Assembly (NCBI GenBank): GCA_026985685.1
Contig: JALSQA010000278.1
Coordinates: 1 to 9,911 of the forward strand
Reading direction: 5' to 3'
Source: Campylobacterales bacterium
Lineage (GTDB): Bacteria; Campylobacterota; Campylobacteria; Campylobacterales; QNZT01
Length of the DNA stretch: 9,911 bases
The stretch's first letter is position 1. Each line of letters begins with the position of its first letter. Below, one piece after another: positions 1 to 6,300 of the stretch. Below the pieces are notes generated by a model that did no database searches, was not told the DNA's origin, and saw only the letters and a program-made list of their open reading frames with translations. Made by a program: the position numbers and the translations under genes.

Positions 1-85
1 CATGTTTGAGGCACTCACAAATGCGATTAAAAAACAAGCCATGATCTACAAAAGCGTAATTGACGCATCAGGTAAAATTCAATAA
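1..85 (+). CDS. flgB: FlgB, flagellar proximal rod protein (3' end only)
   Basis: Only the last 27 codons are inside the window, in the frame that begins with ATG at 2-4 and ends at TAA 83-85. The visible tail contains NAIKKQAMIYKSVIDASGKI, the C-terminal rod helix typical of FlgB, which packs against other rod subunits in the periplasm. The assignment rests on this short tail and on the genes that follow directly, flgC and fliE, which accompany flgB in most flagellated bacteria. Fourteen bases separate its stop from the flgC start, so the genes are surely co-transcribed. The real start lies to the left of the window; the ATG at 2-4 should not be taken as the start. Confidence 0.85.
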   Translation, partial: MFEALTNAIKKQAMIYKSVIDASGKIQ

Positions 86-99
86 ATAAGGTAATTTAG

Positions 100-594
100 A
101 TGTCATTTTTAAGCGGTTTTGATATTAGTGGATATGGACTTTCTGCACAAAGATTTCGTATTAACTTAATCAGTTCAAATATTGCAAATGCAAATACAAC
201 AAGAACAGATGAAGGTGGACCATACCGTCGTCGTGAAGTAATCTTTAAAGCACAGGATTTTTCAGATCTTTTGGCACAACAGATGCAAAGTAACAATGGA
301 TTTATCAAAAATGAAAATCCTATTGAAGATCCAACATCAGCAAAGTTTCCAAAACCTCCTTTGATGAGTGTAAGTGTTGATAAAGTTATTCGTGATGATT
401 CACCTTTTAAATTACGTTTCGATCCATCCAATCCAGATGCTGATGAAAATGGCTATGTTGCCCTTCCTAACGTTAATCCTGTTGTTGAAATGGCCGATTT
501 AATAGAAGCAACGAGAGCATATCAGGCAAATGTAGCAGCCTACCAAAGCACTAAAACAATGGCACAAAGTTCTATAGATTTATTGAAAGGATAA
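100..594 (+). CDS. flgC: FlgC, flagellar basal-body proximal rod protein
   Basis: FlgC is a periplasmic rod subunit exported by the flagellar type III system. The 164-residue product starts with the basal-body rod signature (residues about 10-36, SGYGLSAQRFRINLISSNIA then NANTTRT) and ends with the FlgC C-terminal block around 124-145 (NPVVEMADLIEATRAYQANV). The middle (about 65-118) is longer and less conserved than in enteric FlgC of about 134 residues; this longer form is usual in Campylobacter and Helicobacter. There is no cleaved signal peptide, as expected for a type III substrate. The ATG is preceded by AAGG at 88-91 with an 8-base spacing. It sits between flgB and fliE, whose Shine-Dalgarno lies within the last codons of flgC. 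Confidence 0.97.
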   Translation: MSFLSGFDISGYGLSAQRFRINLISSNIANANTTRTDEGGPYRRREVIFKAQDFSDLLAQQMQSNNGFIKNENPIEDPTSAKFPKPPLMSVSVDKVIRDDSPFKLRFDPSNPDADENGYVALPNVNPVVEMADLIEATRAYQANVAAYQSTKTMAQSSIDLLKG

Positions 595-597
595 TAA

Positions 598-894
598 ATG
601 ACACAAAACATACAAAATATATCACCTATTTCTCTTGCTAGTGTATCTAGTCCCCAAAAAAACCAACAAGAAGGTGGTGATTTTTTAAGTGTTTTACAAG
701 CATCTTTAAATGATGTCAATGATGCACAAATAAAAGGTGATAAAGCTTTACAAAGTATCGCAACTGGTCAAGTAAAAGATTTACACCAGGCAGCAATTGC
801 AATAGATAAAGCTGAAATCAGCATGAAGCTCATGCTTGAAGTAAGAAATAAAGCACTCAGTGCATATAAAGACATATTAAGAACACAACTTTAA
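598..894 (+). CDS. fliE: FliE, flagellar hook-basal body / MS-ring-rod adaptor
   Basis: FliE links the MS ring and export gate to the proximal rod and is needed early for export of rod proteins. The 98-residue product has a variable N-terminus, a GDFLSVLQASLNDVN segment at about 27-41, and the conserved C-terminal helix (61-97) with DLHQAAIAIDKAEISMKLML and the following EVRNKALSAYKDI. Length matches the family (about 100). The start is set by AAAGG at 586-590, inside the final flgC codons, with 7 bases to ATG; only three bases separate the genes. It is the last gene of the flgB-flgC-fliE unit: a strong terminator begins 13 bases after its stop. Confidence 0.97.
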   Translation: MTQNIQNISPISLASVSSPQKNQQEGGDFLSVLQASLNDVNDAQIKGDKALQSIATGQVKDLHQAAIAIDKAEISMKLMLEVRNKALSAYKDILRTQL

Positions 895-906
895 AAATCA
901 CATATG

Positions 907-947
907 AAGTAGTTGTATTTATCGAAATTTTTATACAACTACTTTTT
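907..947 (+). terminator. Rho-independent terminator of flgBC-fliE
   Basis: Positions 907-918 (AAGTAGTTGTAT) pair perfectly over 12 bp with 933-944 (ATACAACTACTT), around a 14-base loop, and a T run at 943-947 follows the stem. It lies between fliE and ftsI and ends 26 bases before the ftsI start. It should insulate the flagellar operon from the cell-division gene, although read-through is possible because the stem is AT-rich. Confidence 0.85.
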
Positions 948-961
948 AACCTTTGATTCAT

Positions 962-967
962 TATAAT
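962..967 (+). promoter_or_regulatory. -10 element (TATAAT) of the ftsI promoter
   Basis: A perfect TATAAT lies directly after the fliE terminator. No good -35 hexamer is visible; the region upstream is T-rich, which is common for the major sigma factor of Campylobacter and Helicobacter. A transcript initiated at the usual distance of about 6-7 bases after the hexamer would start at about 973-974, on the A of the ftsI ATG. Confidence 0.65.
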
Positions 968-973
968 TGATTT

Positions 974-2749
974 ATGAATCAAAATGACAGCAAAAAATTT
1001 AAAATAGCCTTTATATTTTTTATACAATTTTTACTATTTCTTGTACTTATATTTGCAATATTTAGAATATTATCTCATAGTACAGACTTGCCAAAACTTG
1101 AAGCGACTGAAACAGATAAAGCAATTCGTGGAGATATTCTTAGTAAAAATCACTATACAATGGCAACAAGTAAAAAACTCTATACAGCACAAATAGATAC
1201 AAGATGTATAGATCCAGATAAATATGAACTTTTTGTCAATCTCTTTTCTATTTTTAGTAAAATAGACCCTTATACCATCAAAGAAAAACTAGCATCTAAC
1301 TTTGGTTTTGTCAACATTTCATGTACCCTTGATTCAAAATCTGCCAGATATCTCAAACAATTACGCTACAACTTAGCAAGATATCGTGTTTTTCGTAAAT
1401 ATATAGATGAAAAAACTGGTCATACGCTAGATCATGGACTTAGTATCTTTGAAACTGGTGAATATCGTCAATACCCTTTGCAAGACTCTTTTTCCCCTTA
1501 TATTGGATTTATGAAAAAAGAGTTGAAAAACAATTACCAAACAATTTGGGGAAAATATGGTTTGGAAAAATTTTATAACGAACAATTAGAAGGTATACAA
1601 AGTACAAAAATTTCAGGACGTAGAGATATTCATGGCAATATCATTTTAGATAGACATAGTGAAGTTAAAAATCGTATTGATGGTTATGATCTTATTACAA
1701 GTATTTCTCTTAAAATGCAAAAAGAGTTAGAACATATCTTAGATATACAAAGAAAAAGAATTGGTGCAAAAGAGATTATCGCATCAGTCATGGAATCCAA
1801 GACAGGCAATATCATAGCTTTGGCAAGTTCAAGACGCTACAATCCAAACAAAATCACAGTTGATGATGTACCAAATACAAATATCTCAGCTATTCGATAT
1901 ATTTTTGAACCTGGTTCAGTTATGAAAGTAATTGCATATTCACTTTTACTTGATGAAGGTGTTATCAAACCAAATGATATAGTCAATGTAGAAAATGGAC
2001 GATACCAACTTGGCGATAGAGTGATTACAGATGAACATAAATATGACTACCTAAGTACTGAAAACATCATCGTACACTCCAGTAATATCGGTATGGCAAA
2101 GCTATCCAAACTACTTGATACTATCACCTTTTTTAAAGGACTCAGAGATTTTGGATTTTCAAGAAAAAGTGGTATTGATCTTAGTGATGAGTTAAGTGGT
2201 TCTATACCTAATATTCATCAATTAAAAAATAGTATCTTTAAAGCAACTGCATCGTATGGTTATGGTATACGTGTGAATTTTTTCCAACTGCTAAAAGCAT
2301 ACAATATCTTTAATAATGATGGATTAATGCTAAAACCTACAATAGGAGAATATTTTAATCCACATATTCATAAATTACGTAAAATATATCACAAGAAAAA
2401 AACTCCTGTTATAAGTGAAACTACAGCACATACTATGCAAAGAATTTTAATCAAAACAGTAAATGAAGGAACTGGTAAAAAAGCTATTACACCTGGATTA
2501 TATGTAGGTGGCAAAACAGGTACTGCCCAAATTGCACAAAGAGGAATTTATACTAACCTTTACAATAGTTCATTTTTTGGATTTGCAAATGATGCAAAAC
2601 ACAAATATACAATAGGAGTCACAGTTATAGAACCATCTCCTCAAAAGAAACAATATTTTGCATCTCAAAGTGCAGTACCCGTATTTAAAGATATTGTTGA
2701 TATTTTAATAGCAGATAAATTCTTAATACCTCTAAATTATAGACATTAA
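974..2749 (+). CDS. ftsI: FtsI/PBP3-type class B penicillin-binding protein (septal transpeptidase)
   Basis: This is a peptidoglycan DD-transpeptidase that cross-links septal wall as part of the divisome. The 591-residue product has a short basic cytoplasmic tail and one membrane anchor (about 10-33). A pedestal domain follows, beginning near the family's RGDI motif (52-55), then a transpeptidase domain with all three active-site motifs: SVMK 315-318 (nucleophile Ser315), SSN 369-371 and KTG 514-516. Membership of class B is clear. The choice of FtsI over PBP2 rests mainly on the neighbourhood, because fliE is followed by this gene in Campylobacter and Helicobacter. ATG 974 is the only reasonable start: an in-frame TGA at 968-970 precedes it and no other start codon exists before the membrane anchor. 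There is no Shine-Dalgarno, and the -10 lies only 6 bases upstream, suggesting leaderless translation. Confidence 0.93.
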   Translation: MNQNDSKKFKIAFIFFIQFLLFLVLIFAIFRILSHSTDLPKLEATETDKAIRGDILSKNHYTMATSKKLYTAQIDTRCIDPDKYELFVNLFSIFSKIDPYTIKEKLASNFGFVNISCTLDSKSARYLKQLRYNLARYRVFRKYIDEKTGHTLDHGLSIFETGEYRQYPLQDSFSPYIGFMKKELKNNYQTIWGKYGLEKFYNEQLEGIQSTKISGRRDIHGNIILDRHSEVKNRIDGYDLITSISLKMQKELEHILDIQRKRIGAKEIIASVMESKTGNIIALASSRRYNPNKITVDDVPNTNISAIRYIFEPGSVMKVIAYSLLLDEGVIKPNDIVNVENGRYQLGDRVITDEHKYDYLSTENIIVHSSNIGMAKLSKLLDTITFFKGLRDFGFSRKSGIDLSDELSGSIPNIHQLKNSIFKATASYGYGIRVNFFQLLKAYNIFNNDGLMLKPTIGEYFNPHIHKLRKIYHKKKTPVISETTAHTMQRILIKTVNEGTGKKAITPGLYVGGKTGTAQIAQRGIYTNLYNSSFFGFANDAKHKYTIGVTVIEPSPQKKQYFASQSAVPVFKDIVDILIADKFLIPLNYRH

Positions 2750-2777
2750 ACTTATATTTTACTGAATTTAAGTGTTT

Positions 2778-2789
2778 TATAAGTATAAA
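2778..2789 (+). promoter_or_regulatory. Possible -10 region of the rplM-rpsI promoter
   Basis: The 82-base gap between ftsI and rplM has overlapping -10-like hexamers, TATAAG (2778-2783) and TATAAA (2784-2789), about 40-50 bases before the rplM start. No -35 match is evident. A weak 5-bp hairpin (2782-2786 with 2791-2795) overlaps the site. A ribosomal protein operon is expected to have its own promoter, and no terminator was found after ftsI, so read-through from ftsI is also possible. Confidence 0.35.
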
Positions 2790-2831
2790 CATACTAAACT
2801 CCCACTTCATTAAATAAATAAAGGTACTATT

Positions 2832-3266
2832 GTGAAAACAACAAGAATGATAAAAGCCGATGAGGTTCAAAGAGACTGGGTTGTTATAGATGCAAGTGGT
2901 AAAAAATTTGGTCGTCTTTTGACTGAAGTTGCTACACTTCTTCGTGGTAAACATAAACCATACTATACTCCAAATGTTGATTGTGGTGACTATGTTGTCA
3001 TTATCAATGCTGACAAAGTAGAAGTTACTGGAACAAAACTAGATACAAAAATGTATCATAGACATACAGGTTATTTTGGTGGCGTTAAAAGTGATAAACT
3101 AGGTGATCTTTTAGAGAATAATCCAGCTAAACTTTTCAAACTAGGAACAAGAGGTATGTTACCAAAAACAAATCTTGGTAAAGAGATGCTAAAAAAATTA
3201 AAAGTATATGCAGGCAGTGAACATCCACATACTGCACAAGTAAGTAAATCAGAAGGTAATAAATAA
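2832..3266 (+). CDS. rplM: Large ribosomal subunit protein L13 (uL13)
   Basis: uL13 is an early-assembling 23S rRNA-binding protein of the 50S subunit. The 144-residue product matches family length. It carries the N-terminal WVVIDASGKKFGRLLTEVA block (16-34), GDYVVIINADKV (52-63), and the L13 signature region at 105-133 (GTRGMLPKTNLGKEMLKKL, then VYAGSEHPH). Translation starts at GTG 2832, placed by AAGG at 2821-2824 with 7 bases of spacing; the next in-frame ATG would remove conserved-length N-terminal residues. Its stop TAA overlaps the rpsI ATG by one base (TAATG), so translation of the pair is coupled, which fits the near-universal rplM-rpsI operon. Confidence 0.98.
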   Translation: MKTTRMIKADEVQRDWVVIDASGKKFGRLLTEVATLLRGKHKPYYTPNVDCGDYVVIINADKVEVTGTKLDTKMYHRHTGYFGGVKSDKLGDLLENNPAKLFKLGTRGMLPKTNLGKEMLKKLKVYAGSEHPHTAQVSKSEGNK

Positions 3267-3655
3267 TGTCAAAAATTTATGCAACAGGAAAAAGAAAAAC
3301 TGCAATCGCAAAAGTATGGTTAAAACCAGGTTCAGGTAAAATGGCTATCAATGGTCAAAGTCTTGATGAGTGGTTAGGTGGTCTTGATCTTTTGAAAAAA
3401 AGAGTTATGCAACCACTTAATCTTACAAAACAAGAACAAACTGTAGATATTATTGCAAATGCACAAGGTGGTGGTGTTTCAGCACAAGCAGACGCTATTC
3501 GTCATGGTATCTCAAAAGCACTAGTAGCTTTTGATGCAGAATTTAGATCTATTCTCAAACCTCATGGTCTTTTAACTAGAGATTCAAGAGTTGTTGAAAG
3601 AAAAAAATACGGAAAAAGAAAAGCGAGAAGAAGTCCTCAATTCTCAAAAAGATAA
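3266..3655 (+). CDS. rpsI: Small ribosomal subunit protein S9 (uS9)
   Basis: uS9 binds the 3' domain of 16S rRNA, and its extended C-terminal tail reaches the P-site tRNA. The 129-residue product begins YATGKRKTAIAKVWL (5-19). It has the S9 signature GGGVSAQADAIRHGISKAL (68-86) and ends in the very basic tail from about 112, with the invariant terminal SKR. The start overlaps the rplM stop, with AGAAGG at 3251-3256 as Shine-Dalgarno. It is complete and conventional, and a strong hairpin follows 13 bases after the stop. Confidence 0.98.
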   Translation: MSKIYATGKRKTAIAKVWLKPGSGKMAINGQSLDEWLGGLDLLKKRVMQPLNLTKQEQTVDIIANAQGGGVSAQADAIRHGISKALVAFDAEFRSILKPHGLLTRDSRVVERKKYGKRKARRSPQFSKR

Positions 3656-3668
3656 CATTTTTTTATCT

Positions 3669-3703
3669 TCTTCTATCTGGTCGGATTTTTTCCGACTAGA
3701 AGA
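3669..3703 (+). other. Strong hairpin between rpsI and the PqiA-like gene
   Basis: Positions 3676-3685 (TCTGGTCGGA) pair with 3691-3700 (TCCGACTAGA) through 10 bp including one G-U, around a T5 loop. In an alternative fold, 3680-3685 pairs with 3691-3696 and 3669-3675 (TCTTCTA) pairs with 3697-3703 (TAGAAGA), leaving a 4-base bulge on the left arm. It is the most GC-rich stem in the intergenic DNA. No T run follows it on the plus strand, so it is not a textbook terminator. It could be a partial terminator, an mRNA 3' stabiliser for rplM-rpsI, or a leader structure: the next Shine-Dalgarno (AAAGG, 3710-3714) begins 7 bases after it. Confidence 0.55.
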
Positions 3704-3720
3704 GTCTCAAAGGTTAGCTT

Positions 3721-4539
3721 ATGAGCAAATTTTTAAAATCTATACTTATTCTATTTGCAACACTCATTTTATTCTATTTTGGATACCAGTCTTATAAAAA
3801 TGCTTCTAGTTATATCGAACTTTCAAAAGTCATATCACATAAAAACAATACAACAAAAAGTATGCAAAAAAAACTTAATAAATTTTTAGAAGATCTATCA
3901 TTAGGTATATATGATAAATACTCTTCAAATAATGATAAATTAAACATACTTGAGCAAAATGCTGATAATGCCTACCAAAATAGTATTAAGAATTTATATT
4001 ATTTTTTTACAGCAGTATTTATATTTGGAATCATAATATTTTTAATCGACAAAGAATTATTTTTAATTTATTTGGGAATTGCAACTTTAATTAGCCTAAT
4101 TGCAGCTCTTTTTTCTCCCTTACTCATGATGACTATTTATAAGAGTTTTCCTCTCATAGGTGAAGTCATACTATCTTATGAAAGCAAAAGTATTAGTTCA
4201 ACCATCACAAAGTTATTTCATCAGGCAAATTATATTGTTGCACTCATAGTTCTGACATTTAGTGTTTTGATTCCTCTTTTTAAATCAATTTTAATAATAA
4301 GCTATGGATTTTTTAAAGAAACAGGTATTGCAAAAAAGATGGTACTTTTTATAGAAAAGATTGGTAAGTGGTCTATGGCAGATGTATTTATCGTTGCCGT
4401 ATTAGTAGTATTTTTCTCTACAAAACAAGATATACATACTAGCATCAAAATCGAAGTAGGACTTTACTTTTTTATAGGATATGTTCTTCTTTCAATGCTT
4501 GGATCAACTATTCTCGCACAAAAACACGCTAAAGAGTAA
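3721..4539 (+). CDS. PqiA-domain (paraquat-inducible protein A-like) inner-membrane protein
   Basis: The 272-residue product is membrane-embedded. Predicted segments lie at about 5-22, 91-109, 114-136, 171-194, 219-233 and 243-262. A largely hydrophilic, Lys/Asn-rich loop of about 65 residues (24-90) separates the first two. The family call comes from FSVLIPLFKSILI (180-192) and especially GKWSMADVF (215-223), close to the WSMxDVF hallmark of PqiA/YebS proteins, which work with MCE-domain partners in envelope lipid transport. Enteric PqiA has two such modules; this protein has one, and no MCE (pqiB-like) gene is in the window. ATG 3721 is supported by AAAGG at 3710-3714. It is the last plus-strand gene and converges on carA with 8 bases between stops. 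Function beyond the family is unknown. Confidence 0.75.
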   Translation: MSKFLKSILILFATLILFYFGYQSYKNASSYIELSKVISHKNNTTKSMQKKLNKFLEDLSLGIYDKYSSNNDKLNILEQNADNAYQNSIKNLYYFFTAVFIFGIIIFLIDKELFLIYLGIATLISLIAALFSPLLMMTIYKSFPLIGEVILSYESKSISSTITKLFHQANYIVALIVLTFSVLIPLFKSILIISYGFFKETGIAKKMVLFIEKIGKWSMADVFIVAVLVVFFSTKQDIHTSIKIEVGLYFFIGYVLLSMLGSTILAQKHAKE

Positions 4540-4558
4540 ATGCTCTTTTAGAGCATTT
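4538..4558. terminator. Symmetric hairpin between convergent pqiA-like gene and carA
   Basis: Positions 4538-4546 (AAATGCTCT) pair perfectly with 4550-4558 (AGAGCATTT) around a 3-base loop. The stem includes the end of the plus-strand stop codon and the last codons of carA, so one short element can serve both converging transcripts. The symmetric AAA/TTT ends provide only a short T run on each strand, so its efficiency is uncertain. Confidence 0.55.
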
Positions 4559-5675
4559 GTGCGAACTCTTCAAAAATATACTTACTGTCATGAGGTCCTG
4601 GACTTGCTTCAGGATGATGTTGTACTGAGAAAATAGGCTCACTATTATATCTAACCCCTTCAATAGTTTGATCAAACAAATTAATATGTGTCACACTTGC
4701 AATATCACAAATAGAATCAGGAACATTATAATTGTGATTTTGAGCAGTGATTTCAACCTTTTTATTAGCTTGATTTGAAACAGGATGATTTCCACCGTGT
4801 TGTCCAAATTTTAATTTATAAGTTTTGTGTCCATGAGCAATAGATAAAAGCTGATGTCCTAAACAGATAGCAAACATCGGTACTTTAGCGTCTATTAGTT
4901 TTTTGATTTTTTTTGCTTCTTCTTCTAATATCAGTGGATCTCCAGGACCATTTGATAAAAATACCCCTTTAATATCTCCATCAAAAAAACGCTCAATAAG
5001 CCTATCAGGATCAAATTCATACGGTATCACTTCTACACTCAAACCAGTTTGTCTAAGCTCATTGAGGATATTACGCTTAACTCCAAAATCAATTACCACT
5101 ATCTTTTTACCCAAACTTAGTGGCTCTTGATAACTTAAATTGTTCATATCCCATGCACCACTTGTATGTTCATAAACTTCTTTAGTACTCACTTCTTTTA
5201 TATAATTTACCTCTTCAATTCTTGGAGAATTTTCTAACATTTGTTTAAGCTGTTCTTTATCAGATATGTTGGTCGAGGCAATCATCATTTGAGGGCCATT
5301 ATTTCTAATATGTTTTGTCAAAAAACGTGTATCAATATCACAAATACCTAAACTCTCATGTTCTTGTAAAAATGAACTAAAAGATTTTTGGGCTCTGAAA
5401 TTTGAAAAACGTTCTTGATAATTTCTGACAATAGCTCCACTACTATAAACTTTTTGACTCTCCATATCATCACTATTACAACCAACATTTCCAATTTCTG
5501 GCATAGTAAAAACGACAAATTGTCCTGCATAACTAGGATCACTCATGATCTCTTGATAACCACTCATAGAAGTATTGAAAACTATCTCACCTGTTTTAGT
5601 ACCACTAAAACCAAAACTTTTTGCTTCTATATATGTTCCATCTTCAAGATATATCCAAATAGGCTCTTTTCTCAT
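4548..5675 (-). CDS. carA: Carbamoyl-phosphate synthase small subunit (glutaminase)
   Basis: CarA hydrolyses glutamine and channels ammonia to CarB for carbamoyl phosphate, the shared precursor of pyrimidines and arginine. The 375-residue product has the CarA-specific N-terminal domain (about 1-150, with EIVFNTSMSGYQEIMSDPSY at 30-49). A class I glutamine amidotransferase domain (about 190-375) follows, with the triad visible as Cys271 in CLGHQ and His354/Glu356 in HHPEASPGPHD. SNGPGDP (241-247) and FGQHGGNHPV (290-299) are also present. Length and residues match intact enzymes. AAAGGG lies 8 bases before the ATG, and the start overlaps the stop of the DUF507 gene by one base, so the two are coupled. 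carB is not in the window. Confidence 0.98.
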   Translation of the reverse strand: MRKEPIWIYLEDGTYIEAKSFGFSGTKTGEIVFNTSMSGYQEIMSDPSYAGQFVVFTMPEIGNVGCNSDDMESQKVYSSGAIVRNYQERFSNFRAQKSFSSFLQEHESLGICDIDTRFLTKHIRNNGPQMMIASTNISDKEQLKQMLENSPRIEEVNYIKEVSTKEVYEHTSGAWDMNNLSYQEPLSLGKKIVVIDFGVKRNILNELRQTGLSVEVIPYEFDPDRLIERFFDGDIKGVFLSNGPGDPLILEEEAKKIKKLIDAKVPMFAICLGHQLLSIAHGHKTYKLKFGQHGGNHPVSNQANKKVEITAQNHNYNVPDSICDIASVTHINLFDQTIEGVRYNSEPIFSVQHHPEASPGPHDSKYIFEEFAQML

Positions 5676-6226
5676 TAAAGCATCCCTTTCCTGCGAAGTT
5701 CTTCTCTATATAATCTTTCAAAAACTGTATTATATTCATCAGATCCAGGTACTAATTTTCGTTGCATTTTTTCTATTTTTGCCATAACAATATCTTCAAT
5801 CTCTTCAAAACTTTGTATATAATTTTCAATAGATGTATAAATGATATTTTTCATAATATTTTCACTTACACTATAATTAATCAAATCATCATCATATAGT
5901 TTATCCAGTATCTGGTGTGCTACATTGTTAAAACGATCTTCATAAGATAGAATAACACCATATTCTTTTGCCATCTTTTTCTTAACAAGCCAAAACATAT
6001 TTCTACGATCAACTCGCATAAATTCCATTTCATCTTCATTTTCATCTAATATTTCACTAACACGCTCTTCTAATACCTTTTCTTTTTGCAAATCTTCTTC
6101 CAATAACGTTTGAGCACGCAATGAAACAGGCTCTAACCCTTCTGTAAAAGTCACATAACCTGAGTTTAATAAATCAATTGCAATTTTATTGGCTATGTAT
6201 GGTGCATGTGGTAATGTTATCTTCAT
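5675..6226 (-). CDS. DUF507 family protein, unknown function
   Basis: The 183-residue, highly charged, probably cytoplasmic helical protein resembles the DUF507 family, which commonly precedes carA in Campylobacter and relatives. I know no established function. The protein appears to be an internal duplication. Residues 11-27 (IANKIAIDLLNSGYVTF) align with 102-118 (VAHQILDKLYDDDLINY), and 78-91 (FWLVKKKMAKEYGV) align with 169-182, both at an offset of 91 residues. Each half also has an acidic helix with a matching Glu-Glu (53-54 and 141-142). There is no signal peptide or membrane segment. The ATG has AAGG 8 bases upstream, and a promoter lies in the 74-base gap before it. It overlaps carA by one base. 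Confidence 0.8.
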   Translation of the reverse strand: MKITLPHAPYIANKIAIDLLNSGYVTFTEGLEPVSLRAQTLLEEDLQKEKVLEERVSEILDENEDEMEFMRVDRRNMFWLVKKKMAKEYGVILSYEDRFNNVAHQILDKLYDDDLINYSVSENIMKNIIYTSIENYIQSFEEIEDIVMAKIEKMQRKLVPGSDEYNTVFERLYREELRRKGML

Positions 6227-6259
6227 GGGAGATACCTTGTGTATTAATTTAAGCAGTTT

Positions 6260-6288
6260 ATATTAGCAAAAATTAGGTAAATTGTGAA
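6260..6288 (-). promoter_or_regulatory. Promoter for DUF507-carA
   Basis: Read on the minus strand, TTCACA (6288-6283) and TAATAT (6265-6260) are separated by exactly 17 bases, with an extended -10 TGC just before the hexamer. The predicted start is about 25-30 bases before the DUF507 ATG. No terminator is evident after the upstream motE-like gene, so this promoter may add to read-through from the purA unit. Confidence 0.55.
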
Positions 6289-6300
6289 TGAGGCAAGGTA

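Noticed and set aside
96..431. 111-codon open frame on the minus strand opposite flgC
   Set aside because: It is antisense to an unambiguous flgC, with no recognisable domain and no ribosome-binding context; it is a shadow of the flgC codons.
2750..2831. Intrinsic terminator after ftsI
   Set aside because: Only a 5-bp AT-rich stem (2782-2786 with 2791-2795) without a T run is present; this is too weak to call.
2685..2954. 89-codon minus-strand frame spanning the ftsI-rplM gap
   Set aside because: It overlaps the ends of two clear genes, is of low complexity, and would block the rplM promoter region.
3591..3797. 68-codon plus frame bridging rpsI and the PqiA-like gene
   Set aside because: It is out of frame with both neighbours, runs through the hairpin at 3669-3703 and has no family resemblance.
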